Assembly (NCBI GenBank): GCA_035701285.1
Contig: DASSNT010000015.1
Coordinates: 1 to 64,000, forward strand
Direction of reading: 5' to 3'
From: DASSBR01 sp035701285
GTDB taxonomy: Bacteria > Pseudomonadota > Gammaproteobacteria > Natronospirales > DASSBR01
DNA length: 64,000 bases
The notes beneath the pieces were generated by a model that saw nothing but the letters and a program-made list of their open reading frames with translations, ran no database searches and was not told where the DNA came from. The translations under genes and the position numbers were made by a program. This document shows positions 15,634 through 24,343 of the stretch, piece by piece. Positions within the stretch are counted from its first letter, which is position 1. Each line of letters opens with the position of its first letter.

Positions 15634-17517
15634 ATGAGCAGCCAGTATGATGCCGCCGCTATCGAAGTTCTAAGCGGCCTCGACCCCGTGCGCAAGCGCC
15701 CGGGCATGTATACCGACACCACCCGCCCGAACCACCTCGCCCAGGAAGTCATCGACAACAGCGTCGACGAGGCGCTGGCAGGTCATGCGAAGCGTATCGA
15801 CGTCACGTTGCACAAGGACGGTTCGCTGGAAGTCAGCGACGACGGCCGCGGCATGCCCGTCGACCTGCACCCGGAAGAAAAAATCCCCGGCGTCGAACTG
15901 ATCCTGACGCGGCTGCACGCCGGCGGCAAATTCTCCGCGCGCAACTACCGCTTCTCCGGTGGACTGCACGGCGTCGGCGTATCGGTCGTCAACGCGCTCT
16001 CCAGCCACCTCGAAATCTGGATCCGACGCGGCGGGCAGGAATACAACATGGCCTTCAAGGACGGGTACACGGTGTCCGCCCTCGAAGCCATCGGCAAGGT
16101 CGGCAAACAGAATACCGGCACCACGCTACGATTCTGGCCGGACGCCAAATACTTCGACTCGGCCAAATTCTCCATTCCGCGCCTGGAACACGTCTTGCGC
16201 GCCAAAGCCGTACTGTGTCCGGGCCTGCATGTCACGCTGACGGCCGAAGGTGGCGAACAGAAGGAATGGTACTTTGAGGCCGGCCTCACGGATTACCTGG
16301 CCGAAGCGCTTGGCGACGCGGAACGGCTGCCCGAAGAGCCATTCGTCGGCAGCTTCGAAGGCACGACCGAAGCGGTCGACTGGGCGCTGGCCTGGCTGCC
16401 GGCGGAAGGCGAGTTGATAACGGAAAGCTACGTCAACCTGATTCCGACCATCCAGGGCGGCACGCACGTCAACGGCCTGCGCACCGGCCTGACCGACGCG
16501 GTGCGCGAATTCTGCGAGTTCCGCAACCTGATCCCGCGCGGCGTCAAACTGACGCCGGACGACGTCTGGAACCGGCTGTCATATGTGCTGTCGGTCAAGA
16601 TGAACGATCCGCAGTTCTCGGGCCAGACAAAAGAACGTTTGTCGTCGCGCCAGTGCGCGAGCTTCGTCGGCGGTGTTGTCAAGGACGCGTTCGCGCTGTG
16701 GCTGAACCAGCACACGGATGCCGGCGAGAAGATCGCCGAACTGGCGCTCGAAAACGCCCAGGCGCGCCTGCGTACCAGCAAAAAGGTGGTGCGCAAAAAA
16801 GTCACCAGCGGCCCGGCCCTTCCCGGCAAGCTCGCCGACTGTACCAGCCAGGATCCGACCCGCGGCGAACTGTTCCTGGTCGAGGGTGACTCCGCCGGCG
16901 GCTCCGCCAAGCAGGCCCGCGACCGCGAATACCAGGCGATCATGCCGCTGCGCGGCAAGATCCTGAACACGTGGGAAGTCGACCCGGCGCAGGTGCTGGG
17001 CTCGCAGGAAGTCCACGACGTCAGCATCGCCATCGGCGTCGAGCCCGGCAGCAACGATCTGAAAGGCCTGCGCTATCACAAGATCTGCGTGCTGGCGGAC
17101 GCCGACTCCGACGGCCAGCACATCGCTACGTTATTGTGCGCGCTGTTCCTGAAGCACTTCCGCCCGCTGGTCGAACAGGGCCACGTATTCATCGCGATGC
17201 CGCCACTGTACCGCGTCGACGTAGGCAAGCAGGTTTTTTACGCGTTGGACGACGCCGAACGCCAGGCCGTCTTCGACCGCATCGAAGCGGAAAAGCTCAA
17301 GGGCAAGGTATCGGTCACCCGATTCAAGGGGCTGGGCGAAATGAGTCCGCTACAGCTTCGCGAGACCACAATCTCGCCGGACACGCGCCGCCTAGTGCAA
17401 CTGACGATCGACGGCAACGACAAGACCGACGACCTGCTGGACATGCTGCTGGCAAAGCGCCGTTCGCCGGACCGCAAGGCGTGGCTGGAAGAGAAGGGCA
17501 ACCTTGCGGAGGTATGA
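15634..17517 (+). CDS. parE: DNA topoisomerase IV subunit B
   Basis: ParE is the ATPase subunit of topoisomerase IV, which decatenates daughter chromosomes with ParC. The 627-residue length fits gammaproteobacterial ParE rather than the longer GyrB. The GHKL ATP site (EVIDNSVDEALAG, SDDGRGMPVD, GGLHGVG) and the TOPRIM motifs (FLVEGDSAGGSAKQARDR and DADSDGQHI) are intact. The ATG at 15634 gives the normal MSSQYDAAAIEVLSGLDPVR start. Its stop overlaps the ATG of the next gene (ATGA). Confidence 0.96.
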   Translation: MSSQYDAAAIEVLSGLDPVRKRPGMYTDTTRPNHLAQEVIDNSVDEALAGHAKRIDVTLHKDGSLEVSDDGRGMPVDLHPEEKIPGVELILTRLHAGGKFSARNYRFSGGLHGVGVSVVNALSSHLEIWIRRGGQEYNMAFKDGYTVSALEAIGKVGKQNTGTTLRFWPDAKYFDSAKFSIPRLEHVLRAKAVLCPGLHVTLTAEGGEQKEWYFEAGLTDYLAEALGDAERLPEEPFVGSFEGTTEAVDWALAWLPAEGELITESYVNLIPTIQGGTHVNGLRTGLTDAVREFCEFRNLIPRGVKLTPDDVWNRLSYVLSVKMNDPQFSGQTKERLSSRQCASFVGGVVKDAFALWLNQHTDAGEKIAELALENAQARLRTSKKVVRKKVTSGPALPGKLADCTSQDPTRGELFLVEGDSAGGSAKQARDREYQAIMPLRGKILNTWEVDPAQVLGSQEVHDVSIAIGVEPGSNDLKGLRYHKICVLADADSDGQHIATLLCALFLKHFRPLVEQGHVFIAMPPLYRVDVGKQVFYALDDAERQAVFDRIEAEKLKGKVSVTRFKGLGEMSPLQLRETTISPDTRRLVQLTIDGNDKTDDLLDMLLAKRRSPDRKAWLEEKGNLAEV

Positions 17518-17885
17518 GGAAGAGCGGGGTTCGGGATTCGGGGGTCGGGGTTCGGGATTCGGGGGTCGGGGTTCGGGAAGAGAAACCGATCTATCCGCGC
17601 ATTTATGCGGCGGTGCGTGACATTCCTCCGGGCTACGTTGCGACGTATGGCGGTATTGCGCGTCATGTCGGGGCGTCGACGCCGCGCCAGGTCGGCTATG
17701 CGATGGCCGCGTTGCCGGCCGGCAGCGATGTGCCGTGGCATCGGGTCATCAATTCGAGAGGCGAAGTCAGCACGCGACAATCCGGTTACGGTGCATCCGA
17801 GCAGCGTACGTTGCTGGAGGACGAGGGCGTGTTTTTCGATCGACGCGGCAGGGTCGACCTGGCGAAGTTTGGCTGGTTGTCGTGA
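17514..17885 (+). CDS. Alkyltransferase-like (MGMT-fold) DNA-binding protein with repeat-encoded N-terminus
   Basis: From residue 24 onward the 123-residue protein is an ATL/MGMT C-terminal domain (IYAAVRDIPPGYVATYGGIARHVG). The active-site region reads VPWHRVINSRGEVS, with tryptophan in place of the reactive cysteine of PCHR; this is the mark of alkyltransferase-like proteins that bind O6-alkylguanine without repairing it. The only in-frame start before the domain is the ATG overlapping the parE stop. Residues 2-22 are then read from a G-rich tandem repeat (KSGVRDSGVGVRDSGVGVRE), so the N-terminus is not part of the normal fold. Confidence 0.8.
   Translation: MRKSGVRDSGVGVRDSGVGVREEKPIYPRIYAAVRDIPPGYVATYGGIARHVGASTPRQVGYAMAALPAGSDVPWHRVINSRGEVSTRQSGYGASEQRTLLEDEGVFFDRRGRVDLAKFGWLS
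17526..17578 (+). repeat. G-rich 21-bp tandem repeat at a gene start
   Basis: Two perfect 21-bp units (17526-17546 and 17547-17567) and an 11-bp partial third begin eight bases after the parE TGA. The unit contains GGGTTCGGGATTCGGGGG. Because the unit is seven codons long, the frame of the downstream gene is kept. Related arrays follow the stops of efp (24351) and fimV (34258), each preceded by a similar AAGA-type edge. Confidence 0.9.
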
Positions 17886-17895
17886 ATCACCCCAA

Positions 17896-18275
17896 CCCTC
17901 TCCCGAAGGGAGAGGGGGCTAAGAGAGCTTTGGCTGGTCCCTTGCTCCTTCTCCCTCAGGGAGAAGGTTGGGACGAGGGGATAAATTGCCTGCCGGCCAG
18001 GAAGGCCGGCTCTTCAACTGCGATTTGAGCGCAGCCGAAGATCGGGCCAAAAAAGGGGGAAACAAGGAACATTGTCCGAAGCCATGGATGGCTGAGTTAT
18101 GTTCCGGCCCCCTTTTTCGGCCCGATCTTCGGGAAGTCGTCAGCACAGGGATGTGCTGACGACCAAGCTCCATGAGCATGGTTTTGCCTACTTTTGCCAA
18201 AACAAAAGTAGGCCGGCCGCCGGGCCGGGACCCGGCACCTAATTCACCGCGCGGAGCGCGCACAAAACCTAATCC
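17896..18275. repeat. Extragenic palindrome island between the ATL gene and parC
   Basis: This 380-base stretch has no gene and is almost wholly hairpins. They are: CCCTCTCC type at 17896-17916; CCTTCTCC type at 17947-17967; a long stem with 25-base arms and one mismatch (18035-18059 with 18108-18132), whose loop holds a second stem GGAACAT/ATGTTCC and GCCATGGATGGC; GTCGTCAGCAC/GTGCTGACGAC at 18136-18163; CCATGAGCATGG at 18170-18181; and GCCTACTTTTG/CAAAAGTAGGC at 18186-18213. A GC-rich tail follows. No parC promoter or ribosome binding site is clear inside it. Confidence 0.85.
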
Positions 18276-20525
18276 ATGAGCACAACAGACGTAATCAACT
18301 ACGAACGCCAACCCCTAAAAACGTTCACAGAAAAGGCGTACCTCGATTACTCAATGTCAGTAATCCTGGACCGCGCGCTACCCCACATAGGCGACGGCAT
18401 GAAACCCGTCCAGCGCCGCATCGTCTACGCCATGTCCGAACTGGCGCTAAACGCCGGCGCCAAACCGAAAAAATCCGCCCGCACCGTCGGCGACGTACTG
18501 GGCAAGTTCCACCCCCACGGCGACCTGGCCTGCTACGAAGCCATGGTCCTGATGGCGCAACCGTTCGCCTACCGCTACCCGCTGATCGACGGCCACGGCA
18601 ACTGGGGCTCGATCGACGATCCGAAGTCGTTCGCGGCCATGCGCTACACCGAGTCGCGGCTGACGCCGTACGCGGCGGTGCTGCTGTCCGAACTGGGGCA
18701 GGGCACGGTCGACTGGCAGCCGAACTTCGACGGCACGCTCGGAGAACCCAGGCTGCTGCCGGCGCGGTTACCGAACCTGCTGCTGAACGGCGTCAGCGGC
18801 ATTGCCGTCGGCATGGCGACCGACATCCCGCCGCATAACCTGAACGAGGTCGCCCAGGCCTGCATTCACCTGCTGGACAATTCGAAGGCGGACGTTGCCG
18901 AACTGGTCGAGCACATCCAGGGGCCGGATTTCCCCACCGGTGGTGAAATCATCACGCCGGCCGAAGAACTGCTGGCGATGTACACGTCCGGCAACGGCAG
19001 CGTGCGCGTACGCGCCGTATATGAGCGCGAAGACGGCGACATCGTCATCACGGCGCTGCCGTTCCAGGTATCCGGCAGCAAGGTGCTGGAGCAGATTGCG
19101 ACGCAGATGCGCGCGAAGAAACTGCCGATGGTCGACGACCTGCGCGACGAGTCGGATCACGAAAACCCGATCCGGCTGGTCATTACGCCGCGCTCGAACC
19201 GCATCGACGTCGATGCGCTGATGGCGCATTTGTTCGCGACGACGGATCTCGAGCGCAGCTACCGCGTCAACATGAACGTGATCGGCACCGACGGCCGGCC
19301 GCGGGTCAAGAACCTGCGCGATTTTCTCGACGAATGGCTCAAGTTCCGCCTGCACACCGTCACGCGGCGTTTGCAATTCCGGCTGGAGAAGGTCGAACGG
19401 CGCCTGCACATTCTCGACGGCTTGCTGATCGCGTTCCTGAACATCGACGAAGTGATCGCGATTATTCGTCACGAGGACAATCCGAAGGCCGAGTTGATTG
19501 CACGCTTCAAGTTGAGCGATGAACAGGCCGAAGCGATTCTTGAACTGAAATTGCGTCATCTCGCGAAGCTCGAGGAAATGAAGATCCGAGGCGAGCAGGC
19601 CGATCTGGCGGCCGAGCGCGACACGCTGACGAAGACGCTCGGTTCCAGGGCCCGCCTGCGCAAGCTGGTACGGACCGAACTGGAGCAGGACGCCGCGCAG
19701 TTTGGCGACGAGCGCCGCTCAAGGTTGGTCGAGCGTCAGGCCGCGCAGGCGCTGGATGAAACCCAGTTGCTGCCGAGCGAGCCGGTGACGGTGGTGCTTT
19801 CCCAGCGGGGCTGGATTCGCGCGGCAAAAGGACACGATGTTGACGCGGCGGGTTTGAACTACAAGGCGGGCGACGCTTTCCTGGCTGCAGCCGAAGGGCG
19901 CAGTAATCAGCAGGCAATTTTCGTCGACTCGACCGGGCGCGCATATACGTCCGTCGCCCATTCGCTGCCATCCGCACGCGGGCAGGGCGAGCCTCTTTCC
20001 GGGCGATTCAATCCACCGGACGGCGCAACTTTCGCAGGGGTCATGGCCGGAGACGCGGACGATCGCTGGATCGTCGCCAGCGATGCGGGCTACGGTTTTG
20101 TGCTGCGCCTTGGCGAGGCGTCGTCGCGCAACCGCGCCGGCAAAGCATTGCTTAATGTCCCGAAGGGCGCGGCGGTGCTGGTGCCGACGGCGGTGGCGGA
20201 TCCGGCGACTGACCGGCTGGCCGTGGTCGACAACGAGGGCCGGCTGCTGGTATTTCCGGTCAGCGAGCTGCCGGAACTGGCACGCGGCAAAGGCAACAAG
20301 CTGATGGCAATTCCGGCGAAGAAGGCCGCCGCACGGGAGGAATACCTCGTGGCGATGCTGAGTGTGCCGGCCGATGACACACTGGTGATACTGAGCGGTC
20401 AGCGGCACATGCGCCTGAAACCCGCCGAACTTGATGACTATGTCGGCGAGCGCGGCCGGCGCGGCGCGAAATTGCCGCGTGGCTTCCGTAAGGTGGACGG
20501 GCTGGTGCTGGCGTCCAAGGCGTAG
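18276..20525 (+). CDS. parC: DNA topoisomerase IV subunit A
   Basis: ParC is the DNA-cleaving subunit of topoisomerase IV. The 749-residue protein has the winged-helix and tower domains with the catalytic tyrosine (AAMRYTESRL, Tyr124) and a C-terminal beta-pinwheel. The quinolone-resistance-determining region reads HPHGDLACYEAMV: residue 84, equivalent to E. coli Ser80, is leucine, while the acidic residue four positions later is kept. Leucine at this site is known from fluoroquinolone-resistant isolates of other species. The start has no obvious Shine-Dalgarno site. Confidence 0.95.
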   Translation: MSTTDVINYERQPLKTFTEKAYLDYSMSVILDRALPHIGDGMKPVQRRIVYAMSELALNAGAKPKKSARTVGDVLGKFHPHGDLACYEAMVLMAQPFAYRYPLIDGHGNWGSIDDPKSFAAMRYTESRLTPYAAVLLSELGQGTVDWQPNFDGTLGEPRLLPARLPNLLLNGVSGIAVGMATDIPPHNLNEVAQACIHLLDNSKADVAELVEHIQGPDFPTGGEIITPAEELLAMYTSGNGSVRVRAVYEREDGDIVITALPFQVSGSKVLEQIATQMRAKKLPMVDDLRDESDHENPIRLVITPRSNRIDVDALMAHLFATTDLERSYRVNMNVIGTDGRPRVKNLRDFLDEWLKFRLHTVTRRLQFRLEKVERRLHILDGLLIAFLNIDEVIAIIRHEDNPKAELIARFKLSDEQAEAILELKLRHLAKLEEMKIRGEQADLAAERDTLTKTLGSRARLRKLVRTELEQDAAQFGDERRSRLVERQAAQALDETQLLPSEPVTVVLSQRGWIRAAKGHDVDAAGLNYKAGDAFLAAAEGRSNQQAIFVDSTGRAYTSVAHSLPSARGQGEPLSGRFNPPDGATFAGVMAGDADDRWIVASDAGYGFVLRLGEASSRNRAGKALLNVPKGAAVLVPTAVADPATDRLAVVDNEGRLLVFPVSELPELARGKGNKLMAIPAKKAAAREEYLVAMLSVPADDTLVILSGQRHMRLKPAELDDYVGERGRRGAKLPRGFRKVDGLVLASKA

Positions 20526-20534
20526 CGCCAGGCG

Positions 20535-22667
20535 CTATTGGACGCCGTACTTGAGCTTGCTGTTCAGCGGGCCGGAGTGTTCGATGATGGCGCCCGGCTC
20601 CTGCAGATAATTGCCCTGAATATACTGCACGCCCATCTGCCATAGCATCGCGATCGCGTCGGCGCTTTCGACGCGCTGCGCGATCGTTTCGGTGTTCTTC
20701 GACTTCGCTTTTTCGACCAGCGCTTCGACGCGGCCGCGTTTTTCATTGTCGGTATTCATGTCGCGCACCAGGTCGTCCCGAAGCTTGATGAAGTCGACCT
20801 TCAGATGGTCCAGCACGCCCAGTGAATTGCGGCCCATGCCGAATTGTGCGATGGCGACGGCGCAGCCGGCTTTCCGAAGCAGGTCGATAAACGCCTTGAC
20901 CTCGCGCAGGTGCTTGTCGAGATAATCCTCGGGCACCTGAAATATCAGGCTCTCCGCGGGCAGGGACGGCGCGTTCTTCAGCAGCCCCTGCAGCCATTCG
21001 TTCATCTTCGGGTCCAGCAGAAATTGCGACGAAACGCGCAGGAAGAAGCGCGAGTTCTGGTTCGCCTTGCTGTGACGGATCGCGACGGGCAGCGCGTGGG
21101 CGACAACCCATTTGTCGATCGCCGGCATCAGCTTGTGCCGCTCGGCATAGGGCATGAATTTAGCCGCCGGTATGATCGTGTCGTCACCTTCCTTGAGTTG
21201 CACCAGTACGTCCTGCAGGTCGACGCTCGAGCCTTCCAGGCTGGCAATCGGCTGATACACGAGTTGCAGCGTATTATTCTTGAGCCCGCTGGTAATTCGC
21301 TTGACCCAGCTCGCGTCCGAGCTGCCTTCTTCCGTACCAACGTCCGCGGGCTGATAAATGACATGGCGGTTGCCGCCACTCCGGGTGGCGTTGCGGCTGG
21401 CTTCGAGCGCCTGTGACAGCAATAGCTCCGGCTCGGCCAGCGCTTCGATTTCGGTAATGCCGATGCTGCACGTCATGCTGGTCGAGCCGCTGCCGGCTTC
21501 GAATACCGTATCAGCGACGGATTTACAGAGAGTGGTTGCCCATTTCTCGATATCCTTGACTGCCGGTCGCGTCAGCACGATGACGAATGTGTCGTCGTCG
21601 AAACGGCCGACCGGCTCATCCTTGTTGATGCTGGCGTTCACCAGTTCCACCAGCCGGTCGATGATGCGGCCGCTGGCGTAGGCGCCGACACTCGTTTCAA
21701 CCGCGGCGAATTCATCCGCCGTCACCAGCGCCAGCGCCCGCACGGCTTTGTCGTCGACCTTGATCTTGCGCAGTTGCTCGAGGAAGTAGGCGCGGTGATA
21801 CAGGCCGGTCAGCGGGTCGCGGTGGCGAATGTCGGCTAGCGACGCCTTCAGTGCCGCCGCCTCGCGTTCACGTTCGCCCAGTTGCTGTTCCAGCTCCGGC
21901 GACAGCTGAGCAACGCGCGCCGCGAGCCGGATGCACGATTCGCCGTCCACGACGTCGGGCGCCAGCGAAATGGTTGCCGGAAACGCTTCGCCCCTGGCGT
22001 TGATACCCTGCAGCTCGAGATCGTCGGTGGCGTGGCCGTGCTTGACCGCCTGCTGAATGGCAGTCTTGAGCGTCCCCTGCGAGTCGGCATCGAATACGTC
22101 CATGACCGGAATACCTTCGATATCGTCAGCCGAGGCATAGCCGAAAAGCTTGAGATAAGCCGGGTTGGCGTGCATGTGGATGCCGTCCTGTATGTAGGCG
22201 ATGGCATCCGCCGATTCGCTCAGCAGCTCGCTCAGGCGCGTCTCGTAGTCCGACAGCGCGTCCTCGTAGCGTTGCAACTGCGCCGTCATCCGCGCGACCG
22301 GTAATTCGCGTTCGATGACCGCCTTCAGGTGGGAGGAGTTCGCCATGGTGACCAGGTCGCGCGCGCCCTGGCTCATCAGCGCGGCGATGTCGAGCGCGTC
22401 AGCCTGCTTGCCCAGCGCGATGATCGGCACATCGGGCGCACGCGCATCGCGCAACCGCACGAGATCGGGCAGGCTGACCGGCGGGTCGTCGGCTACGAAG
22501 AACAGCAATTCCGGATGGTTGCCGAGCGACTTGTCGAGCACCTCGGTGTCGCCGCCCCAGGACGAGCGGACGCGCATCCCAAGGCTGCGCAACAGGCCGT
22601 TCAGGTGCTCCGCGTCGTTCTGGGTTCTGCTTGCGACGAGAATGAGCAGAGTTGTTTGTTCAGGCAA
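20535..22667 (-). CDS. fimX: FimX-like REC-PAS-GGDEF-EAL protein with degenerate catalytic motifs
   Basis: The 710-residue protein has an N-terminal receiver-like domain (residues 1-125), a PAS domain (about 145-260), a GGDEF domain (about 285-440) and an EAL domain (about 455-700). The GGDEF motif is replaced by RFDDDTF, and the EAL motif by DVL in SSVDLQDVLVQL; the QPIASL start is kept. Such degeneration and architecture match P. aeruginosa FimX, a c-di-GMP receptor for type IV pilus assembly, which is likewise encoded near parC and psd. It probably binds rather than makes or degrades c-di-GMP. It starts at a TTG with GGGAG nine bases upstream. Confidence 0.82.
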   Translation of the reverse strand: MPEQTTLLILVASRTQNDAEHLNGLLRSLGMRVRSSWGGDTEVLDKSLGNHPELLFFVADDPPVSLPDLVRLRDARAPDVPIIALGKQADALDIAALMSQGARDLVTMANSSHLKAVIERELPVARMTAQLQRYEDALSDYETRLSELLSESADAIAYIQDGIHMHANPAYLKLFGYASADDIEGIPVMDVFDADSQGTLKTAIQQAVKHGHATDDLELQGINARGEAFPATISLAPDVVDGESCIRLAARVAQLSPELEQQLGEREREAAALKASLADIRHRDPLTGLYHRAYFLEQLRKIKVDDKAVRALALVTADEFAAVETSVGAYASGRIIDRLVELVNASINKDEPVGRFDDDTFVIVLTRPAVKDIEKWATTLCKSVADTVFEAGSGSTSMTCSIGITEIEALAEPELLLSQALEASRNATRSGGNRHVIYQPADVGTEEGSSDASWVKRITSGLKNNTLQLVYQPIASLEGSSVDLQDVLVQLKEGDDTIIPAAKFMPYAERHKLMPAIDKWVVAHALPVAIRHSKANQNSRFFLRVSSQFLLDPKMNEWLQGLLKNAPSLPAESLIFQVPEDYLDKHLREVKAFIDLLRKAGCAVAIAQFGMGRNSLGVLDHLKVDFIKLRDDLVRDMNTDNEKRGRVEALVEKAKSKNTETIAQRVESADAIAMLWQMGVQYIQGNYLQEPGAIIEHSGPLNSKLKYGVQ

Positions 22668-22728
22668 GGGTCAGTCGCTCCCCGTATATTTAATGATTAC
22701 TTTACCTGATTTATCTATCCGGTTGATC

Positions 22729-23736
22729 TTACTCGACAACCGCCGCTGGAACCAGCGTCTTTGACGGTGCACCGGCGTCTTCGCGAACCAGCTTCGGCAC
22801 CAGGTAGCCCGGCAGCCGGGCCTGTAATTCCGTATGCAGTTGAAGCGCTGTGCTGACGGGGATGTCGAAATGGGCCGCGCCGGCCACGCGGTCGAGCAGG
22901 TGCAGATAATAGGGCATGACATTCGCGGCGAACAGCGACTCGCTCAAGGCGGCCAGCGCGTTGACGGAATCGTTCACGCCGCGCAGCAGCACGGACTGGT
23001 TCAGCAGCGTAGCGCCGGCCGATTTCAATTTGTCGCATGCCGAAGCGACGGGTGCGTCTATCTCGCTGGCGTGGTTCACGTGCACGACGACGACTTTCCG
23101 CAGCGGCAGCGGCGCAAACCAGTCGAGAAACGCGTCATCGATTCGCGACGGCAGCACGACCGGCTGGCGCGTGTGGATGCGCAGGCGGCGCACATGAGGG
23201 ATGTCGGCAATCGCGGCGGCAAGTTCCGCCAGTCGGCGGTCGGTCAGGGACAGCGGGTCGCCGCCGCTGAGGATGACTTCAGCGATGGTCGTATCGGCAC
23301 GGATGTAATCGAGCGCGTCTCGCCAGCGGCCGCCGCGCGGATTCTCCTGTCCGTAGGGAAAGTGCCGCCTGAAGCAATACCGGCAATGAACGGCGCAGGC
23401 GCCGGTTGCAACCAGCAGCGCGCGGCCGTGGTATTTGTGCAGCAGGCCCGGCCGCGCGGCGCTCGGCAGGTCGCCCACCGGATCTGTGGTGAAGCCGGGC
23501 GCCGACGCGGTCTCGGCATTCAGCGGCAGCACCTGGCGGAGCAGCGGATCATGTGGGTCGCCGATCCGCATGCGGGCGACAAAGCCGCGTGGAACGCGCA
23601 GCGGGAACAGCCGGGCGGCGGCGCGCGCGCCATCCAGCAGCGCCGGATCGAGCGCGAGCATCGACAGCAGGTCCGCCGGATCGGTCACGGCCTGCTGCAA
23701 TTCAGTCTGCCAGCGTGTCTGCGTTCCGGTTATCAT
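22729..23736 (-). CDS. epmB: EF-P beta-lysylation protein EpmB (lysine 2,3-aminomutase family)
   Basis: EpmB is a radical SAM, PLP-dependent enzyme that turns alpha-lysine into (R)-beta-lysine for attachment to EF-P. The 335-residue product has the radical SAM cluster CAVHCRYCFRRHF near residue 115 and the C-terminal LPGYLVPKLVRE with the likely PLP lysine. The ATG at 23736 gives the expected length; a longer frame runs into efp on the other strand. It is divergent from efp with only 37 bases between the starts, so the promoters must overlap. The fimX-like gene follows 61 bases downstream. Confidence 0.93.
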   Translation of the reverse strand: MITGTQTRWQTELQQAVTDPADLLSMLALDPALLDGARAAARLFPLRVPRGFVARMRIGDPHDPLLRQVLPLNAETASAPGFTTDPVGDLPSAARPGLLHKYHGRALLVATGACAVHCRYCFRRHFPYGQENPRGGRWRDALDYIRADTTIAEVILSGGDPLSLTDRRLAELAAAIADIPHVRRLRIHTRQPVVLPSRIDDAFLDWFAPLPLRKVVVVHVNHASEIDAPVASACDKLKSAGATLLNQSVLLRGVNDSVNALAALSESLFAANVMPYYLHLLDRVAGAAHFDIPVSTALQLHTELQARLPGYLVPKLVREDAGAPSKTLVPAAVVE

Positions 23737-23773
23737 AAGACGTTTAAATCTGCGGGATGGCAAGTTTACATTT

Positions 23774-24343
23774 ATGGCAACGTACAGCACCAACGAATTC
23801 AAAGGCGGCCTGAAAATCATGCTCGACGGCGATCCGTACACGATCGTCGAGAACGAGTTCGTCAAGCCTGGCAAGGGCCAGGCATTCAACCGCGTCAAGA
23901 TCCGCAACCTCAAGAGCGGCCGGGTGATCGACCGCACCTTCAAGTCCGGCGAAACGGTCGATAGTGCCGACGTCGTCGAAACGGAAATGCAGTATCTCTA
24001 CAATGACGGGGAGTTCTGGCATTTCATGAAGCCGGATACCTTCGAACAGTTTGCCGCCGGTCCCGCTGCGGTGGAAGGTGCCGTGCAGTGGCTGAAGGCC
24101 GAGGACATGTGTAACGTGATCCTGTGGAACGGCGACCCGCTGTCGGTCGAAGCGCCGAACTTCGTCATTCTGCAGATTACTGAAACCGATCCGGGCGTGC
24201 GCGGCGACACCAGTGGCGGCGGCGGCAAGCCGGCGACGCTGGAAACCGGTGCTGTGGTGCGCGTGCCTTTGTTCGTCGATCAGGGCGAGATGATCAAGGT
24301 CGATACACGCACCGCGACGTACGTGGCGCGGGCGAAGGAGTGA
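23774..24343 (+). CDS. efp: Elongation factor P
   Basis: EF-P binds stalled ribosomes and speeds synthesis of polyproline stretches. The 189-residue protein is full length, with MATYSTNEFKGGLKIMLDG at the start and the modification loop EFVKPGKGQAF carrying the lysine (equivalent to Lys34) that receives beta-lysine. Finding epmB and epmA on either side fits this lysine-type modification pathway rather than the rhamnosyl (EarP) route. Its TGA overlaps the GTG used by epmA. Confidence 0.97.
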   Translation: MATYSTNEFKGGLKIMLDGDPYTIVENEFVKPGKGQAFNRVKIRNLKSGRVIDRTFKSGETVDSADVVETEMQYLYNDGEFWHFMKPDTFEQFAAGPAAVEGAVQWLKAEDMCNVILWNGDPLSVEAPNFVILQITETDPGVRGDTSGGGGKPATLETGAVVRVPLFVDQGEMIKVDTRTATYVARAKE

